From Burkholderia paludis (GTDB lineage: Bacteria; Pseudomonadota; Gammaproteobacteria; Burkholderiales; Burkholderiaceae), in NCBI RefSeq assembly GCF_000732615.1, contig NZ_JPGL01000029.1, positions 1 to 64,000 of the forward strand: a DNA stretch of 64,000 nucleotides, written 5' to 3'. Below, piece after piece: positions 1-8,474 of this stretch. The first letter of the stretch is position 1. Each line of letters begins with the position of its first letter. The notes under the pieces are model-generated. The model was not told the origin of the DNA and ran no database searches. It saw nothing but the letters and a program-made list of their open reading frames with translations. The position numbers and the translations under genes are program-made.

Positions 1-413
1 TGGGGGGGCGGGGGGCCCGGTCCGGGCCCCCCCCCCCCCCCCCCCCCCCCCCGCGGCCCCCCGTGGTTGAAACGCCCCCGCCGCCCCCCGCCGCGGTCGT
101 GGTCGCGGCGCCGCCGCCTGCCCCGGCCGCCATCGTGGTCGCCCCCCCGCCGCCCACGCCGCCCGCCGTCGTGGTCACGCCGCCGCCGAAGGTCGTGCAT
201 GTCGCGCCGCCGAAGACGGTCGTGGTCGCGCCCGCGCCGCGTGTCGTCTACGTCGCACCGCCGCCGCCGAAAGTGCTGTACCTCGCCCCGCCGCTGCCGC
301 GCGCCGTGTACGTCGCCCCGCGCGCCGTGTATGTCGCCCACCCGCCGCGCGCCGTCGTCTGGGTGCCCGGCCACTGGGCCGGCCGCGTCTGGGTGCCCGC
401 GCACTGGGCGTGA
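1..413 (+). CDS. Proline/valine-rich repeat protein, 5' end missing
   Basis: The reading frame is open from the left edge to the stop at 411-413; the first usable start inside the window is a GTG at 63, so the gene probably begins upstream. The visible part is built of short Pro-run plus Val-Val/Val-Tyr-Val-Ala-Pro units and ends with two copies of a V-P-G/A-H-W-A motif. That ending resembles exported cell-envelope proteins with YxWxxGHW repeats common in Burkholderia. No enzyme domain is visible. The 5' part runs into a long C homopolymer, so the reading frame there is unreliable. Function unknown; an envelope or surface role is inference. Confidence 0.5.
   Translation, partial: GGRGARSGPPPPPPPPPRPPVVETPPPPPAAVVVAAPPPAPAAIVVAPPPPTPPAVVVTPPPKVVHVAPPKTVVVAPAPRVVYVAPPPPKVLYLAPPLPRAVYVAPRAVYVAHPPRAVVWVPGHWAGRVWVPAHWA
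27..52. repeat. 26-nt poly-C homopolymer
   Basis: Positions 27-52 are uninterrupted C, preceded by G-rich sequence (2-20). In the frame of the downstream proline-rich protein the run encodes polyproline. It is either a slippage-prone tract or an assembly artefact at a contig end. Confidence 0.9.
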
Positions 414-496
414 CCCGCGCTTCCCCGTTTCACGTTCCATCCGTTTCATCAACCACCCGGCCGGCGCAGACCGTCGGCCACGCAAGGAGAAACCCC

Positions 497-805
497 ATGA
501 AGTCCATCAAGAAGATGATTGCCGCCGTCGTTTTGTGTATCGTCTCAGCAGCAGCGTCGGCCCAGCAGGTGCCGCCGGGCGCGGCGGCGAGCGGCGGCGC
601 ACGCGCCGAACATGCGCTGATGCAGTTGCAGGCCCGCTTCGCCAACGCGAACACGACGCACGACGGCAGGCTCACCCGCGAGCAGGCCGCCGCCGGCATG
701 CCGATGGTGGCGCAGCATTTCGACGAGATCGACACGCAGCGCAACGGCTACGTCACGCTCGCGCAGATCGCCGGTTTCATGCGCCAGCGCATGGCGGCCC
801 GTTGA
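497..805 (+). CDS. Exported EF-hand domain protein
   Basis: A 102-residue protein starting at ATG 497, chosen because AAGGAGA lies at 484-490. Residues 1-22 form a signal peptide (Lys-rich start, hydrophobic core, A-x-A before Gln23). Residues 52-63 are a degenerate and residues 79-90 a better EF-hand loop (D79, N83, G84, Y85, T87, Q90), so weak Ca2+ binding in the periplasm is likely. It lies 41 bp before the two-component pair and may share its transcript. Family role unknown; calcium or metal sensing is inference. Confidence 0.8.
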   Translation: MKSIKKMIAAVVLCIVSAAASAQQVPPGAAASGGARAEHALMQLQARFANANTTHDGRLTREQAAAGMPMVAQHFDEIDTQRNGYVTLAQIAGFMRQRMAAR

Positions 806-846
806 ACCCGGACGCAGGTCCGGCCGCGCACGCACGGGAGACCGCG

Positions 847-1560
847 ATGGAACAGTCCTGCAGGATCGTCGTGCTCGACGACGAAGCCGAGCTGCGCAAC
901 ATGCTGCAACGCTTCCTGACCGGCCACGGCTTCCAGGTCCGCGCGGTCGCCGACGGCAAGCGCCTCGACCGCCTGCTGCAGCGCGAACCGTACGACCTGC
1001 TGGTGCTCGACCTGATGATGGAGCCCGAGGACGGCCTCAGCGTGTGCCGGCGCCTGCGCGCCGAAGGCCAGACGCTGCCGATCCTGATGCTCACCGCGAA
1101 AGGCGACGCGGCGGACAAGGTCGTCGGCCTCGAGACGGGCGCCGACGACTACCTCGCGAAGCCGTTCCTCCCCGACGAACTCGTGGCCCGCGTCCGCGCG
1201 CTGCTGCGGCGGCAGAAGATGGCCGCCGGCGAGCCGACGGTCACGTCGCAGCGGCTGCGCTTCGGCGCGTTCACGTTCGACGTCGGCCTGCAGACGCTGA
1301 TGCGCGACGGCACGCCCGTCGAGATTCATTCGGCGCAGATGCTGCTATTGCACGCGCTCGGCTCGTCGCCGAACCGCGCGGTCAGCCGCGAGAACCTGCT
1401 CGCCCGCGCGCGCGGCCGCGACCATGCCGCGCTCGACCGCAGCGTCGACGTGCAGATCCTGCGGCTGCGCCAGATCGTCGAGGACGATCCCGGCAAGCCG
1501 CGCTTCATCAAGACGGTCTGGGGCATCGGCTACATGCTGGTGGCCGGCATCGAGCCATGA
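847..1560 (+). CDS. OmpR-family response regulator
   Basis: A 237-residue regulator. The receiver domain covers residues 5-120 with the acidic pair D11-D12, phosphoacceptor D55 (in LLVLDLMM), T83 and K105. The C-terminal OmpR-type winged helix covers about 140-232 and includes RSVDVQILRLRQ and the closing KTVWGIGYML. The start at 847 gives a normal receiver N-terminus. Its stop overlaps the start of the histidine kinase gene, so the two are translationally coupled and form one signalling system. The target genes cannot be told; the EF-hand gene just upstream is a candidate. Confidence 0.93.
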   Translation: MEQSCRIVVLDDEAELRNMLQRFLTGHGFQVRAVADGKRLDRLLQREPYDLLVLDLMMEPEDGLSVCRRLRAEGQTLPILMLTAKGDAADKVVGLETGADDYLAKPFLPDELVARVRALLRRQKMAAGEPTVTSQRLRFGAFTFDVGLQTLMRDGTPVEIHSAQMLLLHALGSSPNRAVSRENLLARARGRDHAALDRSVDVQILRLRQIVEDDPGKPRFIKTVWGIGYMLVAGIEP

Positions 1561-2906
1561 TGCGCATCCCGCTGCCGCGCTCGCTGCTCGCGCGCAACAT
1601 CGCGCTGCTGGTGGCGCTCGTCGCGCTGTCGCTCGCCTGCTCGCTCTTCGTGCTGCTGCACTACGTGCAGCGCCCGCGCATCGAGCGGGCCTCGATCATC
1701 TTTTCCGACTACGTGCAATTGCTCGACCGCACGCTTGCCGGCATGCCGCCCGACGAAAGTCGCGCGGCGGTCGCGCAGTTCGGCGGCCAGGCGGCGGCGC
1801 CGTCCGTCGCACCGCCGTCCGCACCGAGCCTGCCGGCCTTCTTCCGCACCTGGCAGCGCGACGTGTTCATGCAGGCGCTCGAACGCCACCTGCCGCCCGA
1901 CCTCCCGGCGCGCTGGCAGTCGGGCGACGACGAACGCCTGTGGATCCGCCTGCATGCGGCCGGCTCGCCGGTCTGGGTGCCGCTGCCGATGGCCGCCGAC
2001 GCGCAGGCGAGCGGCATCACGACGGCCCTCGTGCTGTCGGCCGCGCTCGCGCTGCTCGCGGCGCTGACCGGCTACCTGATCCAGCTCCACCTGAACCGGC
2101 CGCTCGACGCGCTGGCACGCGCGGCGCAGCGCGTCAGCGCGGGCGAGCGCCCGCCGCCGCTGCCCACCGACGGCCCGACCGAAATCGCCGACGTGAGCCG
2201 CGCGTTCAACCGGATGGCCGACGCGCTGCAACAGGCGGAAGCGACCCGCTCGCTGATGCTGGCCGGCGTGTCGCACGACATCCGCACGCCGCTCACCAAG
2301 CTGCGCCTCGCGATCGCCATGGCGCTGCCGCGCGGCACGCACGACACGCTCACCGCATCGGCCGAACACTACCTCGACCAGATCGATACGATCCTGCAGC
2401 AATTCATGGACTATGCGGGCAGCGGCGAGCGCGAAACGCCGCAAACCGGCGACCTGAATACGCTGATCGGCCAGCTCGTCGCGGATTTCGCGGGGCTCGG
2501 CCACGACTTCGAATTCGACGAGGGCGACGTACCCGCGTTCGCGTTCCGCCCGGTCAGCCTGATGCGGCTGCTGATGAACCTGATGCAGAACGCGGTCGTC
2601 TATGGGCGAACGGGCCTCGGCGTGCGCACCTGGACCGAGCACGGCATCGCGTATGCGGCGGTCGGCGATCGGGGCAGCGGCATCGGCGCGGCCGAACTCG
2701 AACGGCTCAAGGCGCCGTTCAGCCGGGGCGCGAACGCGCGGGGGCACGCCGGCGGCACCGGCCTCGGTCTCGCGATCGTCGAGCGGATCGCCCGCCTGCA
2801 CGGCGGTTCGCTGACGTTCCACGACCGCGACGGCGGCGGGCTGGAAGCCGTCGTCGCGCTGCCGCTCGATGCGGCCGCGGCGGCCCGCGCGTCGCGGCCG
2901 GCGTAA
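1557..2906 (+). CDS. EnvZ-like sensor histidine kinase
   Basis: A 449-residue inner-membrane kinase: first membrane helix about 12-35, a periplasmic sensor of about 115 residues, second helix about 153-177, HAMP about 178-230, and a HisKA domain with phosphorylated H240 in VSHDIRTPLTK. The ATPase domain has an N box (NLMQNAV), a G1 box (DRGSGIG) and a G2 box (GGTGLGLAIV). Two start codons stand in tandem (1557 and 1560); the first overlaps the regulator's stop by 4 bp. It should phosphorylate the preceding OmpR-family protein. The periplasmic sensor has a proline/alanine-rich stretch and no recognisable ligand domain. Confidence 0.93.
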   Translation: MMRIPLPRSLLARNIALLVALVALSLACSLFVLLHYVQRPRIERASIIFSDYVQLLDRTLAGMPPDESRAAVAQFGGQAAAPSVAPPSAPSLPAFFRTWQRDVFMQALERHLPPDLPARWQSGDDERLWIRLHAAGSPVWVPLPMAADAQASGITTALVLSAALALLAALTGYLIQLHLNRPLDALARAAQRVSAGERPPPLPTDGPTEIADVSRAFNRMADALQQAEATRSLMLAGVSHDIRTPLTKLRLAIAMALPRGTHDTLTASAEHYLDQIDTILQQFMDYAGSGERETPQTGDLNTLIGQLVADFAGLGHDFEFDEGDVPAFAFRPVSLMRLLMNLMQNAVVYGRTGLGVRTWTEHGIAYAAVGDRGSGIGAAELERLKAPFSRGANARGHAGGTGLGLAIVERIARLHGGSLTFHDRDGGGLEAVVALPLDAAAAARASRPA

Positions 2907-2910
2907 CGGC

Positions 2911-2950
2911 GCACACCGGCACACATCGGCACACACCGGCACACATCGGC
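2911..2950. repeat. Short tandem repeat after the kinase gene
   Basis: Two perfect copies of a 20-bp unit, each made of two 10-bp quasi-units of the form (A/G)CACA(C/T)CGGC, begin just after the kinase stop codon. No terminator is evident here. Confidence 0.8.
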
Positions 2951-3135
2951 GCGTGACATGCGCCGACATAACTCTTGCGTGGCGCGCCGCGCCCGACCTC
3001 CGCATACTTGCGCCTGCGTGTTGCGCAACGGCATGAAACCGCTTCCCCGCCAGCGATCACGCCCCGCTTCCGATCGTTCGCGTTCCTGAATGCCGCGACA
3101 GTATCGGCAACTTCATCCAGGTACCCGAGATCGAC

Positions 3136-3903
3136 ATGTTCACTTCCCTTCACACCCTTGCTGTCCACGCCAAACGTCTGACCAGCGCCGCGCTGATCGC
3201 CGGCGCGCTCGCTCTGACCGGCTGCGCGTCGACCGCGACCACGGCCCCCTCCGCCGCGCCGGCGGCCCGCACGCAACCGCCGGTTCGGGCGGACGTCGTC
3301 TATGTGTCCCCGTTCGACGTGGACGCGACCGATGTCAAGGTCGACGGCGGCATGATCAACAAGCTTGCGACCCTCGCAAGCGGCTCGTCCGCCGACGCGC
3401 AGCGCCAGCAGAGCGCACTGAAGACCCGCGAGCAACTTGCCGATGCGCTCGTGCGCGAACTCCGGTCGCAAGGCATTCCCGCGCTGCGCGGCCCGGCACC
3501 CGACGGCCGCGACGCGCTGGTGATCGAGGGCCGGTTCGAAACGATCGACGCCGGCAACCGCCGCCGCCGCATCCTGATCGGGCTCGGCGCGGGCAAGAGC
3601 GAAGTGGGCGCGTCGGTTACCGTGCTGTTCCGGCCGGCCCAAGGGGCGCCGCAGGCGCTCGGCACGTTCGCCGTCAGCGCGGACAGCGGCCACCTGCCCG
3701 GCATGGTGGAAACCGCCGGCGTCGGCGCGGTGGCCGGCCGCCTCGCGACGTCCGCGGCGGTCGGCGCCGGCCTGCACGGCGCATCGGAAGCGAAGCGCGA
3801 TTCGGTGGCGTCGGTGACGGACCGCCTCGCGCGCTCGATCGCGAAGCAGCTCGCCGCGCAGAACACGGCGAACGCGTGGCTGCCGACGGTGTCGGCGAGC
3901 TGA
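3136..3903 (+). CDS. DUF4410 family lipoprotein
   Basis: A 255-residue protein with a signal peptide ending in the lipobox L-T-G-C (Cys about 30), so it should be a lipid-anchored envelope protein. The rest fits DUF4410: an early VYVSPFDV strand, a conserved region around LVIEGRFETIDAGNRRRRILIGLGAGKSE, and a closing segment with two short Ala/Gly-rich stretches. Known members are small outer-membrane lipoproteins of unknown function. It stands alone, with 230 bp before it and a tandem repeat after it. Confidence 0.82.
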   Translation: MFTSLHTLAVHAKRLTSAALIAGALALTGCASTATTAPSAAPAARTQPPVRADVVYVSPFDVDATDVKVDGGMINKLATLASGSSADAQRQQSALKTREQLADALVRELRSQGIPALRGPAPDGRDALVIEGRFETIDAGNRRRRILIGLGAGKSEVGASVTVLFRPAQGAPQALGTFAVSADSGHLPGMVETAGVGAVAGRLATSAAVGAGLHGASEAKRDSVASVTDRLARSIAKQLAAQNTANAWLPTVSAS

Positions 3904-3906
3904 CGC

Positions 3907-3960
3907 GACGCGACTGACGCGACTGACGCGACTGACGCGACTGACGCGACTGACTCGATC
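3907..3960. repeat. 9-bp tandem repeat, five perfect copies
   Basis: GACGCGACT is repeated five times without change (3907-3951), followed by a sixth degenerate copy. It begins 3 bp after the lipoprotein stop codon. The unit length is a multiple of three but lies outside the gene. Confidence 0.9.
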
Positions 3961-4169
3961 GACGCAGCCGGCGCTATCGACGCGACGGACGCGATCGACT
4001 CCGCCGGCGCGGCCCGCTACACGCGCCAGCGGCCGGCCGGGCATAATGCGCGAGACCGGTCCGGCGCACGGTGCGCCGCGGCCGCGCCGGGCCGCCCGGC
4101 AGTTGCGCGTCGCGCAACGTCAGCCCGGGCCTCCCCGCCCCGAATCCCGAACCTCAACCCGTCAATTCC

Positions 4170-4862
4170 ATGCAAGTACTCGTCGTAGGAACCGGCAAGC
4201 TGGCGCGCGAACTGCTCGACGCGCACCGGCTCGATCCGGCAACGTGCCGCGTGATGCCGTGGTCGGACAGCACGCAACACGATGCGCAATCCGGCGACGC
4301 CCGATCGATCGTCGTGCATGCCGGCTCCGGCCGCGAACTCCCCGCCGCGATCGCGTTCTGCGAGGCCAGCGCGTCGCCGCTCGTCGAGCTGTCGACCGGT
4401 TCCGACCTCGAAGCCGGATCGTACGATTTCCCGGTGGTGCTCTGTCCGAACACGAACATCCTGATGCTCAAGTTCATGAGCATGCTGGAAACGAGCGGCC
4501 ACCTGTTTCGCGACTGCGAGATCAGCCTGACGGAATCGCATCAGGCCGGCAAGACATCCGTCCCCGGCACGGCCGTCGACATCGGCCGGTCGCTCGGCAT
4601 ACGGCCGGACGCCATCCGCTCCGTGCGCGACCCGGGCGTGCAGCGCAGCGAATTCGCCGTCGCCGACGCCCAGCTCGGCCGCCACGCGATTCACCGGATC
4701 CGTATCGACGACGGCGCCTGCAGCCTGCAGTTCGAATCGCGCGTGGTCGGTGCGACGCCCTACGCGGACGGCGTGTCGCGCATCGTCGACGCCGTCCGCC
4801 GGCACGAACTCGAGCACCGCCGCTATTCGGTCGTCGAGTTCATCCGGAACGGCTGGCTGTAG
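4170..4862 (+). CDS. Dihydrodipicolinate reductase-like protein
   Basis: A 230-residue protein with an N-terminal Rossmann start (VLVVGTGKLAREL, residues 3-15) and a C-terminal DapB-type domain. The motif E122-S-H124-Q-A-G-K128 followed by P-G-T-A mirrors the catalytic His/Lys and the PSGTA loop of DapB, so a pyridine-nucleotide-dependent reductase is likely. It is shorter than housekeeping DapB (about 265 residues) and the N-terminal part is compressed, so the substrate may differ. It is followed after 77 bp by a cupin gene on the same strand, probably in one operon. True lysine-pathway DapB is unlikely for a secondary copy. Confidence 0.72.
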   Translation: MQVLVVGTGKLARELLDAHRLDPATCRVMPWSDSTQHDAQSGDARSIVVHAGSGRELPAAIAFCEASASPLVELSTGSDLEAGSYDFPVVLCPNTNILMLKFMSMLETSGHLFRDCEISLTESHQAGKTSVPGTAVDIGRSLGIRPDAIRSVRDPGVQRSEFAVADAQLGRHAIHRIRIDDGACSLQFESRVVGATPYADGVSRIVDAVRRHELEHRRYSVVEFIRNGWL

Positions 4863-4939
4863 CCGCGGCGATACCGGTCACGACCGGCGCCGGCCCCGAA
4901 CCGCCACGCTCGACATCCCCCCAAACAGGAGCGCAACCG

Positions 4940-5422
4940 ATGACCCGCCCCGACTTCATCAGGCACTGGACCGAACTCGAAGAGCCGGAAGCGCATTGCT
5001 ATCGCGGCGACACCGAGCCCATGGCGCTGGACGCGCCGCTTTCCGCCGCGCTCGGCATCACGCGCATCGGCATTCATCACGTGCGGCTGCTTCCGGGCCG
5101 GCGCACGTCCTATCCGCATGCGGAAAGCACCGAGCAGGAGTTTGTGTACGTGCTGGAAGGCAAGCCCGACGTGTGGATCGACGGCGTGCTGCACCCGGTT
5201 GCCGAAGGGGAATCGGTCGCGTTTCCGGCCGGCACCGGCATCTGTCACACCTTCATCAACAACACGCAGGACGAAGTCAGGCTGATGGTGATCGGCGAAC
5301 GCCCGCGCGACGACAACCGCATTCGCTACCCGCTCAACGAGGCGTACGAGCTCACCCGCGCGGACCGCTGGGTGGACTGGCCCGACCGGCCGCTCGGGGA
5401 TCACGACGGCATGCCGGACTGA
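4940..5422 (+). CDS. Cupin domain protein
   Basis: A 160-residue protein with a single cupin barrel at about residues 45-125. Motif 1 is spread over YPHAESTEQEFVYVLEGKPDVWIDG, and motif 2 is FPAGTGICHTFIN, giving His and Glu metal ligands. The family covers isomerases, dioxygenases and small-molecule binders, so no substrate can be named. AGGAG lies 8 bp before the ATG. It probably forms an operon with the preceding DapB-like reductase, suggesting a small biosynthetic or modification step. Confidence 0.8.
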   Translation: MTRPDFIRHWTELEEPEAHCYRGDTEPMALDAPLSAALGITRIGIHHVRLLPGRRTSYPHAESTEQEFVYVLEGKPDVWIDGVLHPVAEGESVAFPAGTGICHTFINNTQDEVRLMVIGERPRDDNRIRYPLNEAYELTRADRWVDWPDRPLGDHDGMPD

Positions 5423-5691
5423 CGCGTACGCGAGTGCCCATCGTCGGCGGGCCCTCCGGATCGAACCGGTGTGCCAATGGCCGGCATTCTTGGGAGGCCG
5501 GCGTGCGAACGCCGCGTCCGCTGAAGCGGCGGACGGCAAACGGCCACGGGCCAACCGATGCCGGCCGTTGTCTTCGTACGCAGCGCGCCCGGCGACGCCG
5601 TGCAGGCGGCGTCGAGCAACGCGCGGCACACGGCGGGCCGGTTCCGTGCATGCGCGCTGCCGTCCTGCTGCGCGCCGGCCACCGTGTTCAT

Positions 5692-6498
5692 CTACGCACC
5701 CAGTACCACCCCGCTCTCCGGCAACGTCGCGCCGCCATCGACGACGATCGTCTGACCCGTGATGTAGGCGGCATCGGCCGACGCGAGGAACAGCATCGCG
5801 TTCGCGATGTCCTCCGGCTCGCCCATCCGCGCGAGCGGAATGTCGCGGGCGATCTGCGCCGCGACCGACGCGTCGCCGAGATTGCCGGCCGCCGGCGTGC
5901 GGATCATCCCCGGCTCGACGCCGTTGACGGTCACGTTGCGGCGCGCGAGCTCCAGCGCCGCCGCGCGAATGAAGCCGTTCACGCCGGCCTTCGACGCCGC
6001 GTAATGCGCGAGCCCCGGATAGGCGACACGCGGCCCCGTCACCGACGACGTGACGAGCAGCCGCCCGGCCCCCGCACGCTCGAAAGCCGGCAATGCGGCC
6101 TGCGCGAGCCAGAACAGCGCCGACAGGTTGACCGACAGCGTCCGCTCGAGCGTCGGCGCGTCGATCTGCGCAAACGGCGTGAGCGGGAAATACGCGGCAT
6201 TGTGGACGACGACATCGAGCCGGCCGCCGTCGCGCTCGACCGCCTCGACCAGCGCGGCCAGCTCGTCGCGACTGGCGGCATCCACCCGGTACGCGCGCGC
6301 CTCGCCGCCCGCGCTGACGAGCGCATCGGCCTGCGCGGCGGCGGCCTCGCCGTTCAGGTCGGCAAGCGCGACGCACGCGTCGGACTCCGCGAAACGGCGC
6401 GCGATCGCCGCGCCGATTCCCTGTGCGGCCCCCGTGACGAGCACGACGCGCCCGGTGAAATCCGCGCGCAGCCGGCCGCTGCCGAGCACGGTGTTCAT
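5692..6498 (-). CDS. SDR-family NAD(P)-dependent oxidoreductase
   Basis: A 268-residue short-chain dehydrogenase: cofactor motif TGAAQGIG (22-29), NAG-equivalent HNAA (99-102), and catalytic S152, Y166 and K170 (YAASK). D47 after the second strand (ALADLNG) suggests NAD+ preference. The tail has a typical SDR end (GQTIVVDGG). Its ATG overlaps the stop of the MoaF-like gene by 4 bp, so they are coupled and transcribed together away from the AraC regulator at 7499. A dehydrogenase for a hydroxyl or amino-alcohol substrate is a reasonable guess. Confidence 0.88.
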   Translation of the reverse strand: MNTVLGSGRLRADFTGRVVLVTGAAQGIGAAIARRFAESDACVALADLNGEAAAAQADALVSAGGEARAYRVDAASRDELAALVEAVERDGGRLDVVVHNAAYFPLTPFAQIDAPTLERTLSVNLSALFWLAQAALPAFERAGAGRLLVTSSVTGPRVAYPGLAHYAASKAGVNGFIRAAALELARRNVTVNGVEPGMIRTPAAGNLGDASVAAQIARDIPLARMGEPEDIANAMLFLASADAAYITGQTIVVDGGATLPESGVVLGA

Positions 6499-7379
6499 TG
6501 CTGCGCCTCGCCGCCGAGCGGGTGCACGGTCTGGTTCAGTACCTGAGCGTGGGCGCCGATCGGGAAGTTCGACAGCGTGCCGAAATCGCCGCCCTGATAG
6601 CCGAAGATCTTGCCGTCGGTCTTGCGCTGTGCGAGGTCGATCAGCACGACCCCGAGCGTCGGCACGACTTTTTCACGCCACACGAACAGATACAGCTCCT
6701 CTGCAATCCTGAAGTAATGGCAGCGGTCGACGTCGGCCAGCCCGCCTTCGACGCCTTGCAGGCACTGCCACGCGTAGAAATTCTCGTTCAGGTAGATGTG
6801 TTCGTAACACTCGGTCGGGCTGTAGCGGTACATCGTGCGTTTGCCGATCAGCTCGCGCGTCGGCGCGTGCAGCGGCCCCGGCCCCCCGTGGCCGCCGAGC
6901 GTGCCGTGCCGGAACGCCGCGTCGACGGCCGTCAGCGGCAGCCCGCGCGCGACGCGCGTGAACGCGTCGATGCGCGTGTCGGCTTCGGTCGGCAGCGTGC
7001 CGACGACCGACGTCCAGGTGCCTTGATCGAGGTCGATCACGAGGCTGACCGACGTGGCACGGGCCGCCGTGTCGATGTAGTCGACGAAGTACAGCCCGTC
7101 GCGCAGCCGCGTCACGCGGCACGGCTCGCGGCCGCCCGCGTCGCTCGCCGCATCGCGCCACTGCAGCGCGCCCGGCCCGAACGTATAGACGCGCCACGCG
7201 CCCGATGCGTCGTCGAGCGCCAGCGTGCGCCCGGCGAGCGCGTCGACGGACGTGAGGATGTTCGCTTCCGGCGCGAAGCCGTCCGCGAGCGCACCCACCT
7301 GAATGAATACCGGATCCTGTCGTTCCACCTGCCGTCTCCCGCGCAGCTTCAGGCCCGACGGGCCGTGTACGCTGCTCAT
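6495..7379 (-). CDS. MoaF-like protein
   Basis: A 294-residue protein in the MoaF family. The N-terminal half (around QVGALADGFAPEANIL and LAGRTLALDD) and the C-terminal half (YRYSPTECYEHIYLNENFYAWQ and KIFGYQGGDFGTLSNFPIGA) match the two lipocalin-like MoaF domains. MoaF was named from a monoamine regulon and its biochemical role is not settled. The start at 7379 was preferred over an ATG at 7469, because 7379 gives a family-like length and leaves 119 bp for divergent promoters towards the AraC gene. It is coupled to the downstream SDR gene. Confidence 0.75.
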   Translation of the reverse strand: MSSVHGPSGLKLRGRRQVERQDPVFIQVGALADGFAPEANILTSVDALAGRTLALDDASGAWRVYTFGPGALQWRDAASDAGGREPCRVTRLRDGLYFVDYIDTAARATSVSLVIDLDQGTWTSVVGTLPTEADTRIDAFTRVARGLPLTAVDAAFRHGTLGGHGGPGPLHAPTRELIGKRTMYRYSPTECYEHIYLNENFYAWQCLQGVEGGLADVDRCHYFRIAEELYLFVWREKVVPTLGVVLIDLAQRKTDGKIFGYQGGDFGTLSNFPIGAHAQVLNQTVHPLGGEAQQ

Positions 7380-7498
7380 GTGCACATGGTGCGGGCTGCG
7401 CGCGCCGCGCGGTATCGGCCAAAAGGATGAAGGGCGTGCGCCGCCGGAACGCGCTACAGTGCACGTCATCCGCGCCGCGCCCGGCGCGAGGAGCGCAC

Positions 7499-8293
7499 AT
7501 GCATCGTGTCACCCACTACCGACGGACCGGCGAAGGCGTCGAGGCGATCAGCCTCGAATCCGACCGCGCGTTTCCGCGCCACGCGCATGACGAATTCGGG
7601 GTCGGCGTGATCGTCAGCGGCGCGCACCGGTCCTGGAGTGGCCGCGGCCGGGTCGACGCGCTGGCCGGCGACGCAATCATGGTCAACCCCGGCGAGATGC
7701 ACGACGGCTCGCCGATCGAGGCCGGCACGGGCCGGCGCTGGCGGATGCTGTATCTCGCGCCCGCGCTGGTCGCGGGCGTCGCGGCGGAGGAAGGCCTCGG
7801 CGGCGTCGAGCTTGCCCATCCGGCGGTGCGCGACGCGCGGCTCGCGGCCGCCGTCGGCCGGCTGCATGCGCGGATCGTCGCCGGGGAGGCCCTGCCGCTC
7901 GCCCGCGACGAGGCGCTCGTGATGCTCGTCGCCGCGCTGCTCGCCCGACACGCGAACCGCGCGCCGCCGCCGGCGGGCGTCGCCCCGGCGATCCGCGTCG
8001 CGCGCGAGCGGCTCGACGCGGCGCCGGCCGCCCCCGTTTCGCTCGCCGAGCTGGCCGGCCTGAGCGGCGTGAGCCGCTTCCAGCTGCTGCGCGGATTTGC
8101 GCGCGAACTCGGCATCACGCCACACGCGTACCTGATCCAGTCGCGCACACGGCTGGCGCGCGCGCTGCTCGCAGGCGGCCTGCCGATCGCCGATGCCGCG
8201 GCCGAAGCCGGCTTTGCCGACCAGAGCCACCTGACGCGCGCATTCGCGCGCCAGTTCGGGATCACGCCGGGGCGGTTCATGCAGGCCGTTTGA
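7499..8293 (+). CDS. AraC-family transcriptional regulator
   Basis: A 264-residue regulator with an N-terminal cupin-like sensor (FPRHAHDEFGVGVIVSGAHR, about residues 22-41) and two C-terminal AraC helix-turn-helices (about 165-262, including SRFQLLRGFARELGITPHAY and AAEAGFADQSHLTRAF). ATG 7499 was chosen because GAGGAG lies 6 bp upstream. An upstream in-frame ATG at 7427 lacks a clear ribosome site. It is divergent from the MoaF-SDR pair, which it most likely controls. It could also affect the EamA exporter gene that follows on the same strand. Confidence 0.88.
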   Translation: MHRVTHYRRTGEGVEAISLESDRAFPRHAHDEFGVGVIVSGAHRSWSGRGRVDALAGDAIMVNPGEMHDGSPIEAGTGRRWRMLYLAPALVAGVAAEEGLGGVELAHPAVRDARLAAAVGRLHARIVAGEALPLARDEALVMLVAALLARHANRAPPPAGVAPAIRVARERLDAAPAAPVSLAELAGLSGVSRFQLLRGFARELGITPHAYLIQSRTRLARALLAGGLPIADAAAEAGFADQSHLTRAFARQFGITPGRFMQAV

Positions 8294-8474
8294 CGCGGCC
8301 GCCGCTTCGCGCGATTCCGGCGGGCGTCCAGCTTTCCCGCGCGGCCGGGATCTCGGCGGCAGCGGCGGCCGCCGATACCCGCGGCGCCGGCATGCCGCCC
8401 CTCGCGCATCCTGTCGCGCTCGCCCGCGCGCGCTGCAATTTCGTTCAAGACGCGCGCCGCCGCCGTACGCGACG

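Noticed and set aside
67..846. Long open frame upstream of the response regulator, in phase with it
   Set aside because: Arg/Pro-rich translation over the proline-rich and EF-hand genes. The true regulator start is the ATG at 847, where the receiver domain begins.
5440..5520. tRNA-like segment on the minus strand (GGTTCGATCC-type T-arm and a CTCCCAAG loop)
   Set aside because: The T-arm loop is one base short, the anticodon stem does not pair properly, and no acceptor stem or CCA end is present. At most a degenerate remnant.
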